From assembly GCF_034932365.1 (NCBI RefSeq), contig NZ_JAYGHR010000067.1:1-64000 (forward strand): a DNA stretch of 64,000 nucleotides, given 5' to 3'. The stretch comes from Capilliphycus robustus. Lineage in GTDB: Bacteria > Cyanobacteriota > Cyanobacteriia > Cyanobacteriales > Microcoleaceae. The notes under the pieces are model-generated. The model was not told the DNA's origin. It ran no database searches and saw only the letters and a list, made by a program, of their open reading frames with translations. The first letter of the stretch is position 1. Each line of letters starts with the position of its first letter. Shown piece by piece: positions 53,562 to 62,791 of this stretch. The position numbers and the translations under genes were made by a program.

Positions 53562-54914
53562 ATGACTTCAACTCATTCAGCATCTGAACAAGCAAAGAAA
53601 CGTTTATTAGAATTGGCTAAACAAGGAAACCCTAAAGCCATTGTGATGTTTTTAAATCGTTTCAACAGTTCAGAAGAAATTGCTACTATTATAGAAGACA
53701 ATGCTACTATTAAAAATAATTGTCTAAATATTCAAGTAGAATCTTCGCAATTTCCCCTCAATTACTCGTCTAAAAAATACATCTATGATGGGTTAAAAAT
53801 GTTTAAAATAGAATATATTGAATCTGTAATAATCGAACCTAGCATCCAGAAAAACCCTAAAAAACCTTGTAAAGAACGTATTGATTTAACCAAAGAATTA
53901 GAAAAACCCTCACCTGAACCTCCAGTATCAAAACAATTAAAATGGCCTGCTTGGTTTCCTTATCCAAGTTCATGGTTAAGGATGACATTATTAATATTAT
54001 GGTTATTTATTGTTATCAGAATTGTTGCCTTTTGGGGAGTTATTATTGGGGGAACTGTGTCTGTCATATCGGAAGATGTAATGCCGTTATTTCAAGCTTT
54101 AGGAATTGGCGTTATTGGTTCAATATTCATTCTAACGTATTTTTATCATATTTTATACTATATAGGTCAATTTTTGTTTGGTAAATCATCATCGAAATCT
54201 TTTAAATGGTTGCCTACACGTCTCAGTTTATGGGAAGGAATATATACGCCGATAGTTTTAACCTTATCCGTTTTAACTGTTTTCTTAGTTATTTTACCTT
54301 TTATGCCCTGGGAAACTTGTCAAACCGAACTCCTATTAGAAGATACAAATTGTCAAAATCGTATTCAAAATTATTTAGCGAGTCTAGAAATTATAGCGAC
54401 TATTATTTGGATAACTTCAGGTTTATATCTTTACCAAATAGAGTATTTAATTCGCACAAGAGTTCCATTTCACAAAGTCCTTAAATTTATAGCTTTAGTC
54501 TTTTTATCTTTCATGTCAACGGTTTTAATTTACACAACCGCAACAAATTGGGATTATATTTATGGTGCATTTGCCAATGTCGGCAACTCTTTTTCGATAT
54601 CAGAATCATCTGAAGTTGTAGATTTACCAGAACATCAAAATGTAGATGCCAATTTATCTGAAGTTGTCACACCTCAACTTCCCGATGAAAACTTCAAAAA
54701 AGGCATAGAAAATGCGACGAATGCTTCATTATTAGTTCAAAAGGCAAAATCTAAACCTGAATGGGAATTTGTGGCGACACAATGGCAAAATGCAATAGAC
54801 TGTATGAAACAAGTACAACCCTCTGACTCAAATTATCAAGCCGCACAGGAAAGGGTTGTACAATATCAGAAAAACCTTGAATATGCGCGTTTAGTAGGAA
54901 GTCTGGCAGAATAA
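53562..54914 (+). CDS. Membrane protein with repeated cyanobacterial C-terminal module
   Basis: 450 aa. A charged N-terminal region (SEQAKKRLLELAKQGNPKAI) is followed by about five TM segments (residues 140-330) and one copy (about 380-445) of a 65-residue helical module: LLVQKAKSKPEWEFVATQW, MKQVQPSDSNYQAAQERV, YQKNLEYARL. The module recurs in the paralogue at 55151. An upstream leader at 53409-53456 is also shared. Function unknown. Confidence 0.65.
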   Translation: MTSTHSASEQAKKRLLELAKQGNPKAIVMFLNRFNSSEEIATIIEDNATIKNNCLNIQVESSQFPLNYSSKKYIYDGLKMFKIEYIESVIIEPSIQKNPKKPCKERIDLTKELEKPSPEPPVSKQLKWPAWFPYPSSWLRMTLLILWLFIVIRIVAFWGVIIGGTVSVISEDVMPLFQALGIGVIGSIFILTYFYHILYYIGQFLFGKSSSKSFKWLPTRLSLWEGIYTPIVLTLSVLTVFLVILPFMPWETCQTELLLEDTNCQNRIQNYLASLEIIATIIWITSGLYLYQIEYLIRTRVPFHKVLKFIALVFLSFMSTVLIYTTATNWDYIYGAFANVGNSFSISESSEVVDLPEHQNVDANLSEVVTPQLPDENFKKGIENATNASLLVQKAKSKPEWEFVATQWQNAIDCMKQVQPSDSNYQAAQERVVQYQKNLEYARLVGSLAE

Positions 54915-55150
54915 CGAAAGATTTTATTTTTTTCCGTATATTTACGGAGATAAAAGCTGGATAGACTACTTTTAAAGTCACAATAATTAAGGCAAAAGTT
55001 CCGTGTAATTACTGATGCTTTTACTTTCGTCCTTTGCTATCTTTGAGTTAGAGACTGAAAAGAAACAGCTAGTCATTATTTTAGTATTTTCAGCCATTTA
55101 ATAAATAACCTCTACTCAACTCAACACCTCGTTTTAGGAGTGCTACTACT

Positions 55151-56428
55151 ATGAGTTCGTTAAAAGATGCAACACAAGGAAATCCAAATGATCAGATAGG
55201 TAATCAACCGATATGGTTGCCTTTTGTTAGAGCCTTTATTCTTCTTCAAATCAACATTCCTGGCTTATTCTTAATCTCATTTTTTGGCTTAGGATCAATT
55301 ACTTTACTCACAACTGAAAATCCACTATCTTCATTACTATTTTTGGGGACGCTAATTATATTCTCGGCGATATCAGTTTTTTCAATCTTCTACTTTATCA
55401 CCCGACTCTTATTTGGAAAATGGATACCCAGATGGAGTAGTTTTTGGGAAGGATCTTATGCACTCTTTGTTATGATTGTATCTTCTCTAATGAGCTTCAT
55501 TGGAATCTTGATTCAGGGGCAAATCATGTGTTCTTTCTTTTTTGATACAGCATATTCATCAGGATTTTGTGTAGGTTCTTATCTGGGATACTTAGCCTTT
55601 AAGATGTTACAAAATCCCGCTCAACCTGCTTCATTTGTAGCAATTAGCGTTTGGTTTATTAGTGCTACAATTCTTTATAGAATTGAATATGAAGTCCGCA
55701 GAATAATTCATCCCAAGACACTTTCAAGACTGATATTTATGAGCTTAATTATTGGATTTATTTCTTCAGGAATTATTACGTTTCAGGGTGAAGATGTTCA
55801 ATATTTATCAGATTCTTCTTTAGCGTCTGAGATCTCCTCATCTGAAGATGAATCTTCAACACTAGAAGAAGAATATTCTGATCTATGGGACACAATTGCT
55901 GAACATGATGCTAGTTACGATGATGTATACGATGATGTAGAATATGACACTTTTAATGATGCGTTGAACGCAGGAATGGAAGCTGCAATGTTAGCACAAA
56001 CCGCAAAATCTTCTCAAGAATGGAACAAAGTTAGCGAAATTTGGAAAGAAGCCATTGAACTGTTAGAAGATGTTCCCGAGTCTAGTCCAAACTTAGAAAT
56101 TGCTCAAAATAAAATAGAAGAATATCAAAAAAATCTCAACTACAGTCAACAACAAGCCAATCAAAACGCACAATATGAAGCGTTAATTCCCCCTGACTTA
56201 AACTTCAAAAAAGGTTTAGAAGAAGCCAGTAGTGCTGCATTTTTTGTACAGACAGCAAAATCTAAACCTGAATGGGAATTTGTCGCGACACAATGGCAAA
56301 ATGCAATCGTTTATATGAAACAAGTACAACCCTCTGACACCAATTACAAAGCTGCACAGGAACGGGTTGTACAATATCAGAAAAATCTCGAATATGCGCG
56401 TTTAGCAGGGAGTCAAGCTAAAGAATAA
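55151..56428 (+). CDS. Paralogous membrane protein with two C-terminal modules
   Basis: 425 aa, preceded by AGGAG. Five TM segments in the first 220 residues, then an acidic spacer (SSEDESSTLEEEYSDL) and two copies of the 65-residue module, about 270-335 and 350-420. The second is nearly identical in DNA to the copy of the neighbouring gene while the membrane parts are much more different. The leader (54999-55045) resembles that of the gene before it. Confidence 0.65.
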   Translation: MSSLKDATQGNPNDQIGNQPIWLPFVRAFILLQINIPGLFLISFFGLGSITLLTTENPLSSLLFLGTLIIFSAISVFSIFYFITRLLFGKWIPRWSSFWEGSYALFVMIVSSLMSFIGILIQGQIMCSFFFDTAYSSGFCVGSYLGYLAFKMLQNPAQPASFVAISVWFISATILYRIEYEVRRIIHPKTLSRLIFMSLIIGFISSGIITFQGEDVQYLSDSSLASEISSSEDESSTLEEEYSDLWDTIAEHDASYDDVYDDVEYDTFNDALNAGMEAAMLAQTAKSSQEWNKVSEIWKEAIELLEDVPESSPNLEIAQNKIEEYQKNLNYSQQQANQNAQYEALIPPDLNFKKGLEEASSAAFFVQTAKSKPEWEFVATQWQNAIVYMKQVQPSDTNYKAAQERVVQYQKNLEYARLAGSQAKE

Positions 56429-56431
56429 CTG

Positions 56432-56612
56432 ATACCATTTCTCTTTAATAGTGCAACTCACTCCCTCGTTACCCCCATTTTTAAGGGAATCCCCCCGGCT
56501 TCGCCACCCCCCCACCCCCCTTTTTAAGGGGGGATCAAGGGGGGATTAAAGGGGGGCTAGGGGGGATCTAAGGGGGGGAACAATTAGATGCAACTTCATA
56601 GAGAATTGGTAT
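56432..56612. mobile_element. Miniature element with G-run interior (element 1)
   Basis: 181 bp. Ends ATACCATTTCTCTTTAAT and, inverted, ATACCAATTCTCTATGAA are imperfect terminal inverted repeats. The interior has five G6-type runs on the plus strand after a C-rich part. A relative, inverted, is at 62351-62772. Confidence 0.7.
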
Positions 56613-56623
56613 GAGATTTTCCC

Positions 56624-57298
56624 TTAGTCTAAACTGAGAACTTCAAACTCAATTTGACTCCAAATCATTTGGTTATCCAGTGCAGATAATACCTTGTTAT
56701 TCGCCGCAGGAGACTGCAAACAGCGACAGGCTAACTGGGCAACATCTGCGCGATGAATGGTTCCAGAAACGCTATAATTTTCAGTTAAAATACCGTTTCC
56801 TGTGGCGGGTTCAGATTTTAATCCACCGGGACGAATTATGGTATAATTCAGACCACTATCGATTAAATGTTGTTCGGCTTTTTCCTTTTCTATTAACACG
56901 GCGCCCAGGGTTTCTAAAGCTTGAGGCGGTAAAGCCACTCGACTGTTACCCGAACCGATAGAAGAAACCAAAATAAACTTTTCAACGCCTGCTTGAACCG
57001 CCGCATCAATTAAGTTTTTATTCCCTAAATAGTCAGCCCTTTCACCATCTTTCGGTAAGCCACCAATGGTACTAATAACAGCAGAAATAGGGGAACCTGA
57101 CATCGCTTGTTTAACGGCTTCGGCGTCTAATGCGTCTCCCATTACCACTTCTATTCCCATCGCTTTTAACTCGGCTTGAGTGTCAGGCGAGCGCAATAAA
57201 GCCTTGACCATTTTACCTTGTTCGCGTAAATATTTAGCAATTTCTCGCCCCACACCTCGACTAGCGCCTGCGAGGAAAATAAAAGATTCAGAATTCAT
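56624..57298 (-). CDS. NAD(P)-binding Rossmann-fold protein (atypical SDR)
   Basis: 224 aa. GASRGVGREIAKYL is the dinucleotide-binding glycine motif; later FILVSSIGSG and YTIIRPGGL match the atypical SDR/NmrA-like group that includes Ycf39-type proteins. It may be a reductase or a non-catalytic scaffold. It stands between two repeat elements. Confidence 0.8.
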   Translation of the reverse strand: MNSESFIFLAGASRGVGREIAKYLREQGKMVKALLRSPDTQAELKAMGIEVVMGDALDAEAVKQAMSGSPISAVISTIGGLPKDGERADYLGNKNLIDAAVQAGVEKFILVSSIGSGNSRVALPPQALETLGAVLIEKEKAEQHLIDSGLNYTIIRPGGLKSEPATGNGILTENYSVSGTIHRADVAQLACRCLQSPAANNKVLSALDNQMIWSQIEFEVLSLD

Positions 57299-57390
57299 TT
57301 TTAAAACTCCAATTAACTGATATGAGAAGGCTTTTTGATCCCCCTAAATCCCCTAAATCCCCCTCCCGTCCCCCTTAATCCCCCCTTGAT

Positions 57391-57596
57391 CCCCCCTTAG
57401 AAAGGCAGGGCTGTTTCATTCTCGGTTCAAAAATGCGATCGCCAAATCTTAAAAGCCTTTCTCTGTAAAGAAAAGGAGGATTATTTCAACAGTTTTGATA
57501 TTTTCTGTTTAAATAGAGCCTAAAACTTGCCCCCCATCAAAGGTTTAGCGATCGCCAAATTTTAGAACGAAACGGCCCTGCCCTTAAAAAGGGGGG
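57391..57596. mobile_element. Miniature element with long inverted ends (element 3)
   Basis: The left end CCCCCCTTAGAAAGGCAGGG... (57391-57421) and right end ...GGCCCTGCCCTTAAAAAGGGGGG (57563-57596) are inverted repeats. The shared motif GAATGAAACAGCCCTG also occurs near 62662. The interior contains GCGATCGCCAAAT twice. Confidence 0.65.
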
Positions 57597-57729
57597 TGGG
57601 GGGGTGAGGAGAGGGGAGTAAGGAGAAAGGAGTCAAAAAGATTACAATCGATGTAGAATTGCCATAGACTAATCTCTGCTTTTTCAGCAATTTTATTCAA
57701 TCCAAAAACACTCAAAAGGAACACAAAAC

Positions 57730-59820
57730 ATGACTTCTACACTCTACGCTTTACTCATCGGAAATGACTGCTATCTTCCCAACACATTACCCGATGGCAG
57801 TACCTTTAAAAGTTTAAGAGGTTGCGTTCGAGATATTACCTTAGTTGAGGAATATCTGAAAAAGAGTTACAACCTCAAAGACGAGCATTTATTAAAATTA
57901 ACCTCTACAAATGATCCAAATAATCCCAAGCAACCGTTAGAAGATCCGAGCCTATGGCCAAGTTATAAAAACATGGTCGCCAAATTCCAACAAATCACAG
58001 AAATAGCTCAACCCAATGACCGAGTTTATATTCATTATTCGGGTCATGGCGGACGTACATCGACAAATTATCCTGATTTAAAAGGCGATGATGGAGTTGA
58101 TGAAACCTTAGTTCCGAATGATTTGGGTACAAATGATGGGCAACATTTGCGGGATTTAGAGTTAGCTCAATTGCTGCAAAATATGGTCGAAAAAGGATTA
58201 ATTGTTACCGTTGTATTGGATAGTTGTCATTCGGGGGGAGCAAGCCGAGATGAAGAAAAAAACGGTTATTATATTCGGGGTTTAAATATTATTGACACTA
58301 CTCCCCGACCAACAGAAAGTTTAGTTGCTTCTCCCGAAAAATTAATGCAAACTTGGGATAAATTAACAGAAGGAAAACGCAACGTTACAGCCGCAGGTTT
58401 GTTACCTCAACCTAAAGGTTATACGCTGTTAGCAGCTTGTCAGGATAATGAATCTGCTTACGAGACAACTTTTGAAGGTCAACGTCACGGAGCGATGACC
58501 TATTGGCTGATTAATTCCCTCAAAAAATTGGGTTCACAAATCACCTATCAATCCCTTCACAATCGCTTACTCGCTAATATTAACAGCGATAATAATAAGC
58601 AAACCCCGATGTTACATGGTGAAGGCGATCGCTTATTTTTAAGCAGTGAGGGAACATCCTATCAATTAGCAGTTCCAGTGATGGATATCGATGCAGCTAA
58701 AAACAGAGTTCAGTTGCAAGTTGGGGAAGCAACGGGTGTGTCTAAAGGTTCAGAATTTGTGATTTATTCACCCGGAATTAGCGATTTTAGTCAAACGGAT
58801 AAACGAGTCGCAGTTGTTAAACTCACCGAAGTCGGTGCGGTCGATTCTTGGGCAGAAATTAAACAATTTATCGGAGAAAATACATTTGAAAACATCGAAA
58901 AAGGGGCGAACACATTACTTTTACATCCTGGTGTTAAACTGGTTAAAAAAGTACGTTTGTTATCGGAAATACCCGCATTATCTAAACTCAAAAATGTTGA
59001 GTTAACCGATCCATCAAATGCCGATAGAAGTGTACCAACTGTTAAACCCAGTAACCCGATTGAGTTTGTATCCGGCGATCAAGCTGGCGATGACTTTGCC
59101 TATCAAGTTCGTATTAATGAAAGCGGCGAGTATGAAATCCTCAATAAAGTGGGAGAACCGATTCCCAACATTCAACCTGCTTTAAAAGTCGATGAACCCC
59201 AAGCCGCAGAAACTCTAATTAAACGTTTAGTTCATCTGACAAAATATCAGACAATTTTGCAGCTTGACAACAACGATCCAGCATCAGCTTTAGCCGGAAA
59301 AATTAAAGTCGAATTGTGTAAAGCAGGAGAAGGACGCGAACTTATACCTTTCGATGAACAGGGTCATATTCCCACTGTTGATGTCGATGAGTTAGTCTAT
59401 CTTCGCATTCGCAATAAGTCTTCTCAAACTCTGAATATTACTGTACTTGCAATTCAGCCAGATTGGAGTATTGCTCAACTTCATCCGAAAAAAGTCAACT
59501 ATGAAATTTTAGAACCCGGACAAAAACTTGAACCTGATATTCGTTTTAACGCAAGCCTTCCAGAAGGTTATACAGAAGGGGATGACATTCTTAAAGTCTT
59601 TGCAACAGTCACAGGAACGAGTTTTGATTGGTTAAAATTACCCGCCTTAGATAAACCCCCAGGTTCACCTGTAAACAGAGCAGCGAGTAATCCTCTTGAA
59701 GAATTATTCTCGGCGATCGCAGATGAAAATCCCGATCCTAAGAATGTAACTCGTGCAGTTTTTGCGAGTGATGAATGGACAACTGAACAGGTTAAATTGG
59801 TAGTTAAAGAAAGTCTCTAA
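57730..59820 (+). CDS. Caspase-family (C14) protease with C-terminal DUF4384-like domain
   Basis: 696 aa. The caspase domain (1-295) starts LYALLIGNDCYLP and carries the dyad His106 (YIHYSGHGGR) and Cys166 (VVLDSCHSGG), plus VDETLVPND. This is an orthocaspase-like protease likely cutting after basic residues. The C-terminal 350 residues are beta-rich and contain a DUF4384-like segment (LVYLRIRNKSSQTLNITVLAIQPD). No TM segment. An SD (AAGGA) lies nine bases before ATG. Two genes downstream are a NACHT NTPase and a CHAT protein. Confidence 0.88.
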   Translation: MTSTLYALLIGNDCYLPNTLPDGSTFKSLRGCVRDITLVEEYLKKSYNLKDEHLLKLTSTNDPNNPKQPLEDPSLWPSYKNMVAKFQQITEIAQPNDRVYIHYSGHGGRTSTNYPDLKGDDGVDETLVPNDLGTNDGQHLRDLELAQLLQNMVEKGLIVTVVLDSCHSGGASRDEEKNGYYIRGLNIIDTTPRPTESLVASPEKLMQTWDKLTEGKRNVTAAGLLPQPKGYTLLAACQDNESAYETTFEGQRHGAMTYWLINSLKKLGSQITYQSLHNRLLANINSDNNKQTPMLHGEGDRLFLSSEGTSYQLAVPVMDIDAAKNRVQLQVGEATGVSKGSEFVIYSPGISDFSQTDKRVAVVKLTEVGAVDSWAEIKQFIGENTFENIEKGANTLLLHPGVKLVKKVRLLSEIPALSKLKNVELTDPSNADRSVPTVKPSNPIEFVSGDQAGDDFAYQVRINESGEYEILNKVGEPIPNIQPALKVDEPQAAETLIKRLVHLTKYQTILQLDNNDPASALAGKIKVELCKAGEGRELIPFDEQGHIPTVDVDELVYLRIRNKSSQTLNITVLAIQPDWSIAQLHPKKVNYEILEPGQKLEPDIRFNASLPEGYTEGDDILKVFATVTGTSFDWLKLPALDKPPGSPVNRAASNPLEELFSAIADENPDPKNVTRAVFASDEWTTEQVKLVVKESL

Positions 59821-60072
59821 TTTCCCTCAAAATATCCCCCCAAACGCCCTTTTATCCCCCTGGCCATCAAAAGGGGGAGGTTAGGCCATTTCAGTCCCCG
59901 ATTATTGGCCCCCAGTCAAGAAGGTTTGGGGGGTTCATGGCCAATTTCGGATCAAGTTAATATGTCGCATATTTGTGTGACTTTACCGTTGGAATTAATT
60001 TGAAGATACTTAAAGTATTAGCTAGATTAGAGTCCCCGTTTAATTAGGAATTAAGTTTGTGATCAGGTATCT

Positions 60073-62331
60073 ATGAGCGAACAACCCATTTTCAACCCAC
60101 GACTCAATATTGATGCTCAGACCATAGAAAACTCTCCAAATGGTCAAGCTGGACGGGATCTCTTTCAGACTGTAACGGTCTATGAAAGTTTGAGTTTTGA
60201 AGGTTTATTTCGTCGAGAAGTCAAACCCCCAACCCAACAAGAATATCGCTTCCGACAAAAACTGCTCAACCAAGTTAAAGAGTTTTGGGTAGAGAATGTC
60301 TTAGAACGGTCATTGCATAATCTAGCGATAATTGAACTCGGACTGGAAGAACGACCAGATTTGGTAGAGCGTCCTTTTAGTAATGTTCAAATCTCCCCAG
60401 ATGAGTCCAAACAATCTTTATCTATACATCGAGGAATCACCACTGCATTTAATCGGATGGGAGAAGGGCGAACGCTGCTGATTTTGGGTGAACCCGGCGC
60501 CGGAAAAACAACGGTATTGTTGAAATTAACGCGGGATTTAATTGATCGAACTTCGGACAATTTGAATCGACCCATACCTGTGGTTTTTAACTTATCTTCT
60601 TGGGCAAAAAAACAGCAAAAAATCGCCGATTGGTTGGTGGATGAACTTCAGAGCAACTATGGCGTTTCTAAGTCTCTGGGTAAAGCATGGGTAAAAGATC
60701 AACAATTGTTACTTCTACTGGATGGTTTGGATGAGGTGCGAGCCAAACATCGAGAAGCTTGTGTAGAAGCCATCAACCAATTTCTGAATCTGAAAGAGTA
60801 TGGACTAACGGAGATGGTGGTTTGTAGTCGAATTAAAGACTATCAAGCCCTCTCAAATCGTCTACAAGTGCGGGGTGCTATCTGCGTTCAACCTTTAACC
60901 TCAGAACAAATTAACCAATATTTAGACCAAGCGGGGGAACAACTTCAGGGAGTCAAAACCCTATTGCAACAAGATACAGCGATGCAGGAGATGATGAAAT
61001 CTCCCCTGACTCTCAGTATTGTCAGCATGGCTTACAAAGATATCTCTGTTGAAAATTTACAGCAATTCGGTTCCACTGAAGAACGTCGTCGCCATCTTTT
61101 TGAAACTTATATTAAGCGAATGTTTCAGCGTCATGGACGTGCTATGAGGATGAAATATACGCGAGAAAAAACCAAACATTGGATTACTTGGTTAGCGACT
61201 CGGATGGTACAAGAGTCTCAAACGGTATTTCTCATCGAAAAAATACAACCTACTTGGCTAGAAAAAAAGGGTGAACGCATCTTGTATCGGATTGTTAGTG
61301 TATTGGCTTCAGGGCTGATTTTAGGGCTGATTTTAGGGCTGATTTTAGGGCTGATTTTAGGGCTGATTGCAAGGGAGTTTTTCGAGCTGACTGATGAACA
61401 CGCGGTTGTCGGGCTGATTTTAGGGCTGATTATAGGGCCGATTATAGCGCCGATTTTAGGGCCGATTTTAGGGCTGATTGTCGCGCTGGCTGGAGGGGAA
61501 ATTAAACCTATTGAAAGCTTAACATGGTCGGCTCAAGAATTCAAAAAAACTCTAAAAAAAATGCCGGCTTTACTGTGGATCTTAGGGCTGATTTTAGGGC
61601 TGATTTTAGGGGTGATTGAAGGCACGTGGGTAGGATGTATTGTCGGGCTGTTTGGAGTGCTGTTTGTCGGCATATTTTATGCTTTTATTCAAGGATTAAA
61701 AGGCCCAGAAATAGAGGTCAAAAAAATCCCGAATCAAGGAATTAAAAAATCAATACTTAACGCTATAATTTTGGGGATAATTATACCTATCGTGGCAGGA
61801 CTGATAGGATCATTAGGTCTGAACTTCATAGCGGGGATTAATGGCCACAATAATGATATATTCCGTTCTTTTTTATTACTGACTATATCATTTTGTTTAA
61901 TTATTGGCTTATCTTTCGGTGGTGGATATGCTGTCATCCAACACTTAACTTTACGTTCAATGCTTTACATAAAAGGCTTTGCACCCTGGAATTATGCTCG
62001 TTTTCTGGACTACGCGACAGAACTAATATTCCTGCAAAAAGTTGGGGGCGGTTACATCTTTATTCACCGGATGTTACTCGAACATTTTGCCCAAGTTGAA
62101 CCGGAACAAGTTCCAGAAAGTTCGGTGAAAGTTTCTCAGTCGATAGACCTTATGAATGCGTCCACTACACAAGAATTAAATCCGGTTAATTCAGAAGAAC
62201 TTGAGACTTTAAAAACCGTTGAAGCGTTAGAACCCGAATCAGTCTCTCATAAAGTTTGTGGAAATTGCCAACATGAAAATCTACCTCACTTTAACTTTTG
62301 TTCAAAGTGTGGAACCGCACTAAATTCCTAG
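60073..62331 (+). CDS. NACHT-type NTPase with repeat-built membrane domain and zinc ribbon
   Basis: 752 aa. The N-terminus has the motif NSPNGQAGRD (residues 20-29) also present in the CHAT protein downstream. NTPase: Walker A GEPGAGKTT (from 139), Walker B LLLLLDGLDEV (about 213-223), sensor-like VVCSRIKDY, then the helical NACHT-associated region. From about residue 410 to 640 a membrane domain is built from GLIL repeats (GLILGLILGLIL). The last 30 residues are a zinc ribbon (CGNCQ, CSKCG). It resembles bacterial NLR-like ATPases. No LRR, TPR or WD repeats are present. Confidence 0.87.
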   Translation: MSEQPIFNPRLNIDAQTIENSPNGQAGRDLFQTVTVYESLSFEGLFRREVKPPTQQEYRFRQKLLNQVKEFWVENVLERSLHNLAIIELGLEERPDLVERPFSNVQISPDESKQSLSIHRGITTAFNRMGEGRTLLILGEPGAGKTTVLLKLTRDLIDRTSDNLNRPIPVVFNLSSWAKKQQKIADWLVDELQSNYGVSKSLGKAWVKDQQLLLLLDGLDEVRAKHREACVEAINQFLNLKEYGLTEMVVCSRIKDYQALSNRLQVRGAICVQPLTSEQINQYLDQAGEQLQGVKTLLQQDTAMQEMMKSPLTLSIVSMAYKDISVENLQQFGSTEERRRHLFETYIKRMFQRHGRAMRMKYTREKTKHWITWLATRMVQESQTVFLIEKIQPTWLEKKGERILYRIVSVLASGLILGLILGLILGLILGLIAREFFELTDEHAVVGLILGLIIGPIIAPILGPILGLIVALAGGEIKPIESLTWSAQEFKKTLKKMPALLWILGLILGLILGVIEGTWVGCIVGLFGVLFVGIFYAFIQGLKGPEIEVKKIPNQGIKKSILNAIILGIIIPIVAGLIGSLGLNFIAGINGHNNDIFRSFLLLTISFCLIIGLSFGGGYAVIQHLTLRSMLYIKGFAPWNYARFLDYATELIFLQKVGGGYIFIHRMLLEHFAQVEPEQVPESSVKVSQSIDLMNASTTQELNPVNSEELETLKTVEALEPESVSHKVCGNCQHENLPHFNFCSKCGTALNS
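61312..61371 (+). repeat. 12-bp coding tandem repeat GGGCTGATTTTA
   Basis: Five units start at 61312, 61324, 61336, 61348 and 61360, each coding GLIL. Further degenerate units occur at 61410-61480 and 61582-61616 in the same gene. The number of units could change by slippage without breaking the frame. Confidence 0.85.
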
Positions 62332-62350
62332 AAAATTTAGAACTAAACTC

Positions 62351-62772
62351 GTTACATCAATTCTTTATGAAGCTGCATCTAATTGATCCCCCCCAACCCC
62401 CCTTGATCCCCCCTTGATCCCCCCTTAATCCCCCCTTGATCCCCCCTTAAAAAGGGGGGGTGGGGGGTAAGGCGAGGGGAGGACTTTTAAGTTTATTAAA
62501 TATCTAAAGCTATTCATTACTCCCCATTCCAAATAAAAAACTTTTTTCCTTTTCCCTCTCCTAACCCCCCTTTCAAAGGGGGCAGGGGGGATAGAGAGGG
62601 CGTTGCGGTGAGGTAGGGAAGGGGGTTGGGGGGTTAGGTTCTACAATTTCTGGTCGAGAATGAAACAGCCCTGGGAGCCTTAAAAAGGGGGAGATAAAGG
62701 GGGATAAGGAGATACGGCTGACGGCACACTACGCGAACGTCAAAAGTTGCATGATTAGAAAGAAATGGTATT
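62351..62772. mobile_element. Miniature element with G/C-run interior (element 2)
   Basis: Inverted relative of element 1: the left end TCAATTCTTTATGAAG...GCATCTAATTG and the right end AGTTGC..TTAGAAAGAAATGGTA correspond to its right and left ends. The interior has five or more C6 runs, a G7 run and GAGAATGAAACAGCCCTG of element 3, so the elements seem nested. It fills the gap between the NACHT and CHAT genes. Confidence 0.65.
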
Positions 62773-62791
62773 ACATTAAGGAGATTCAACC

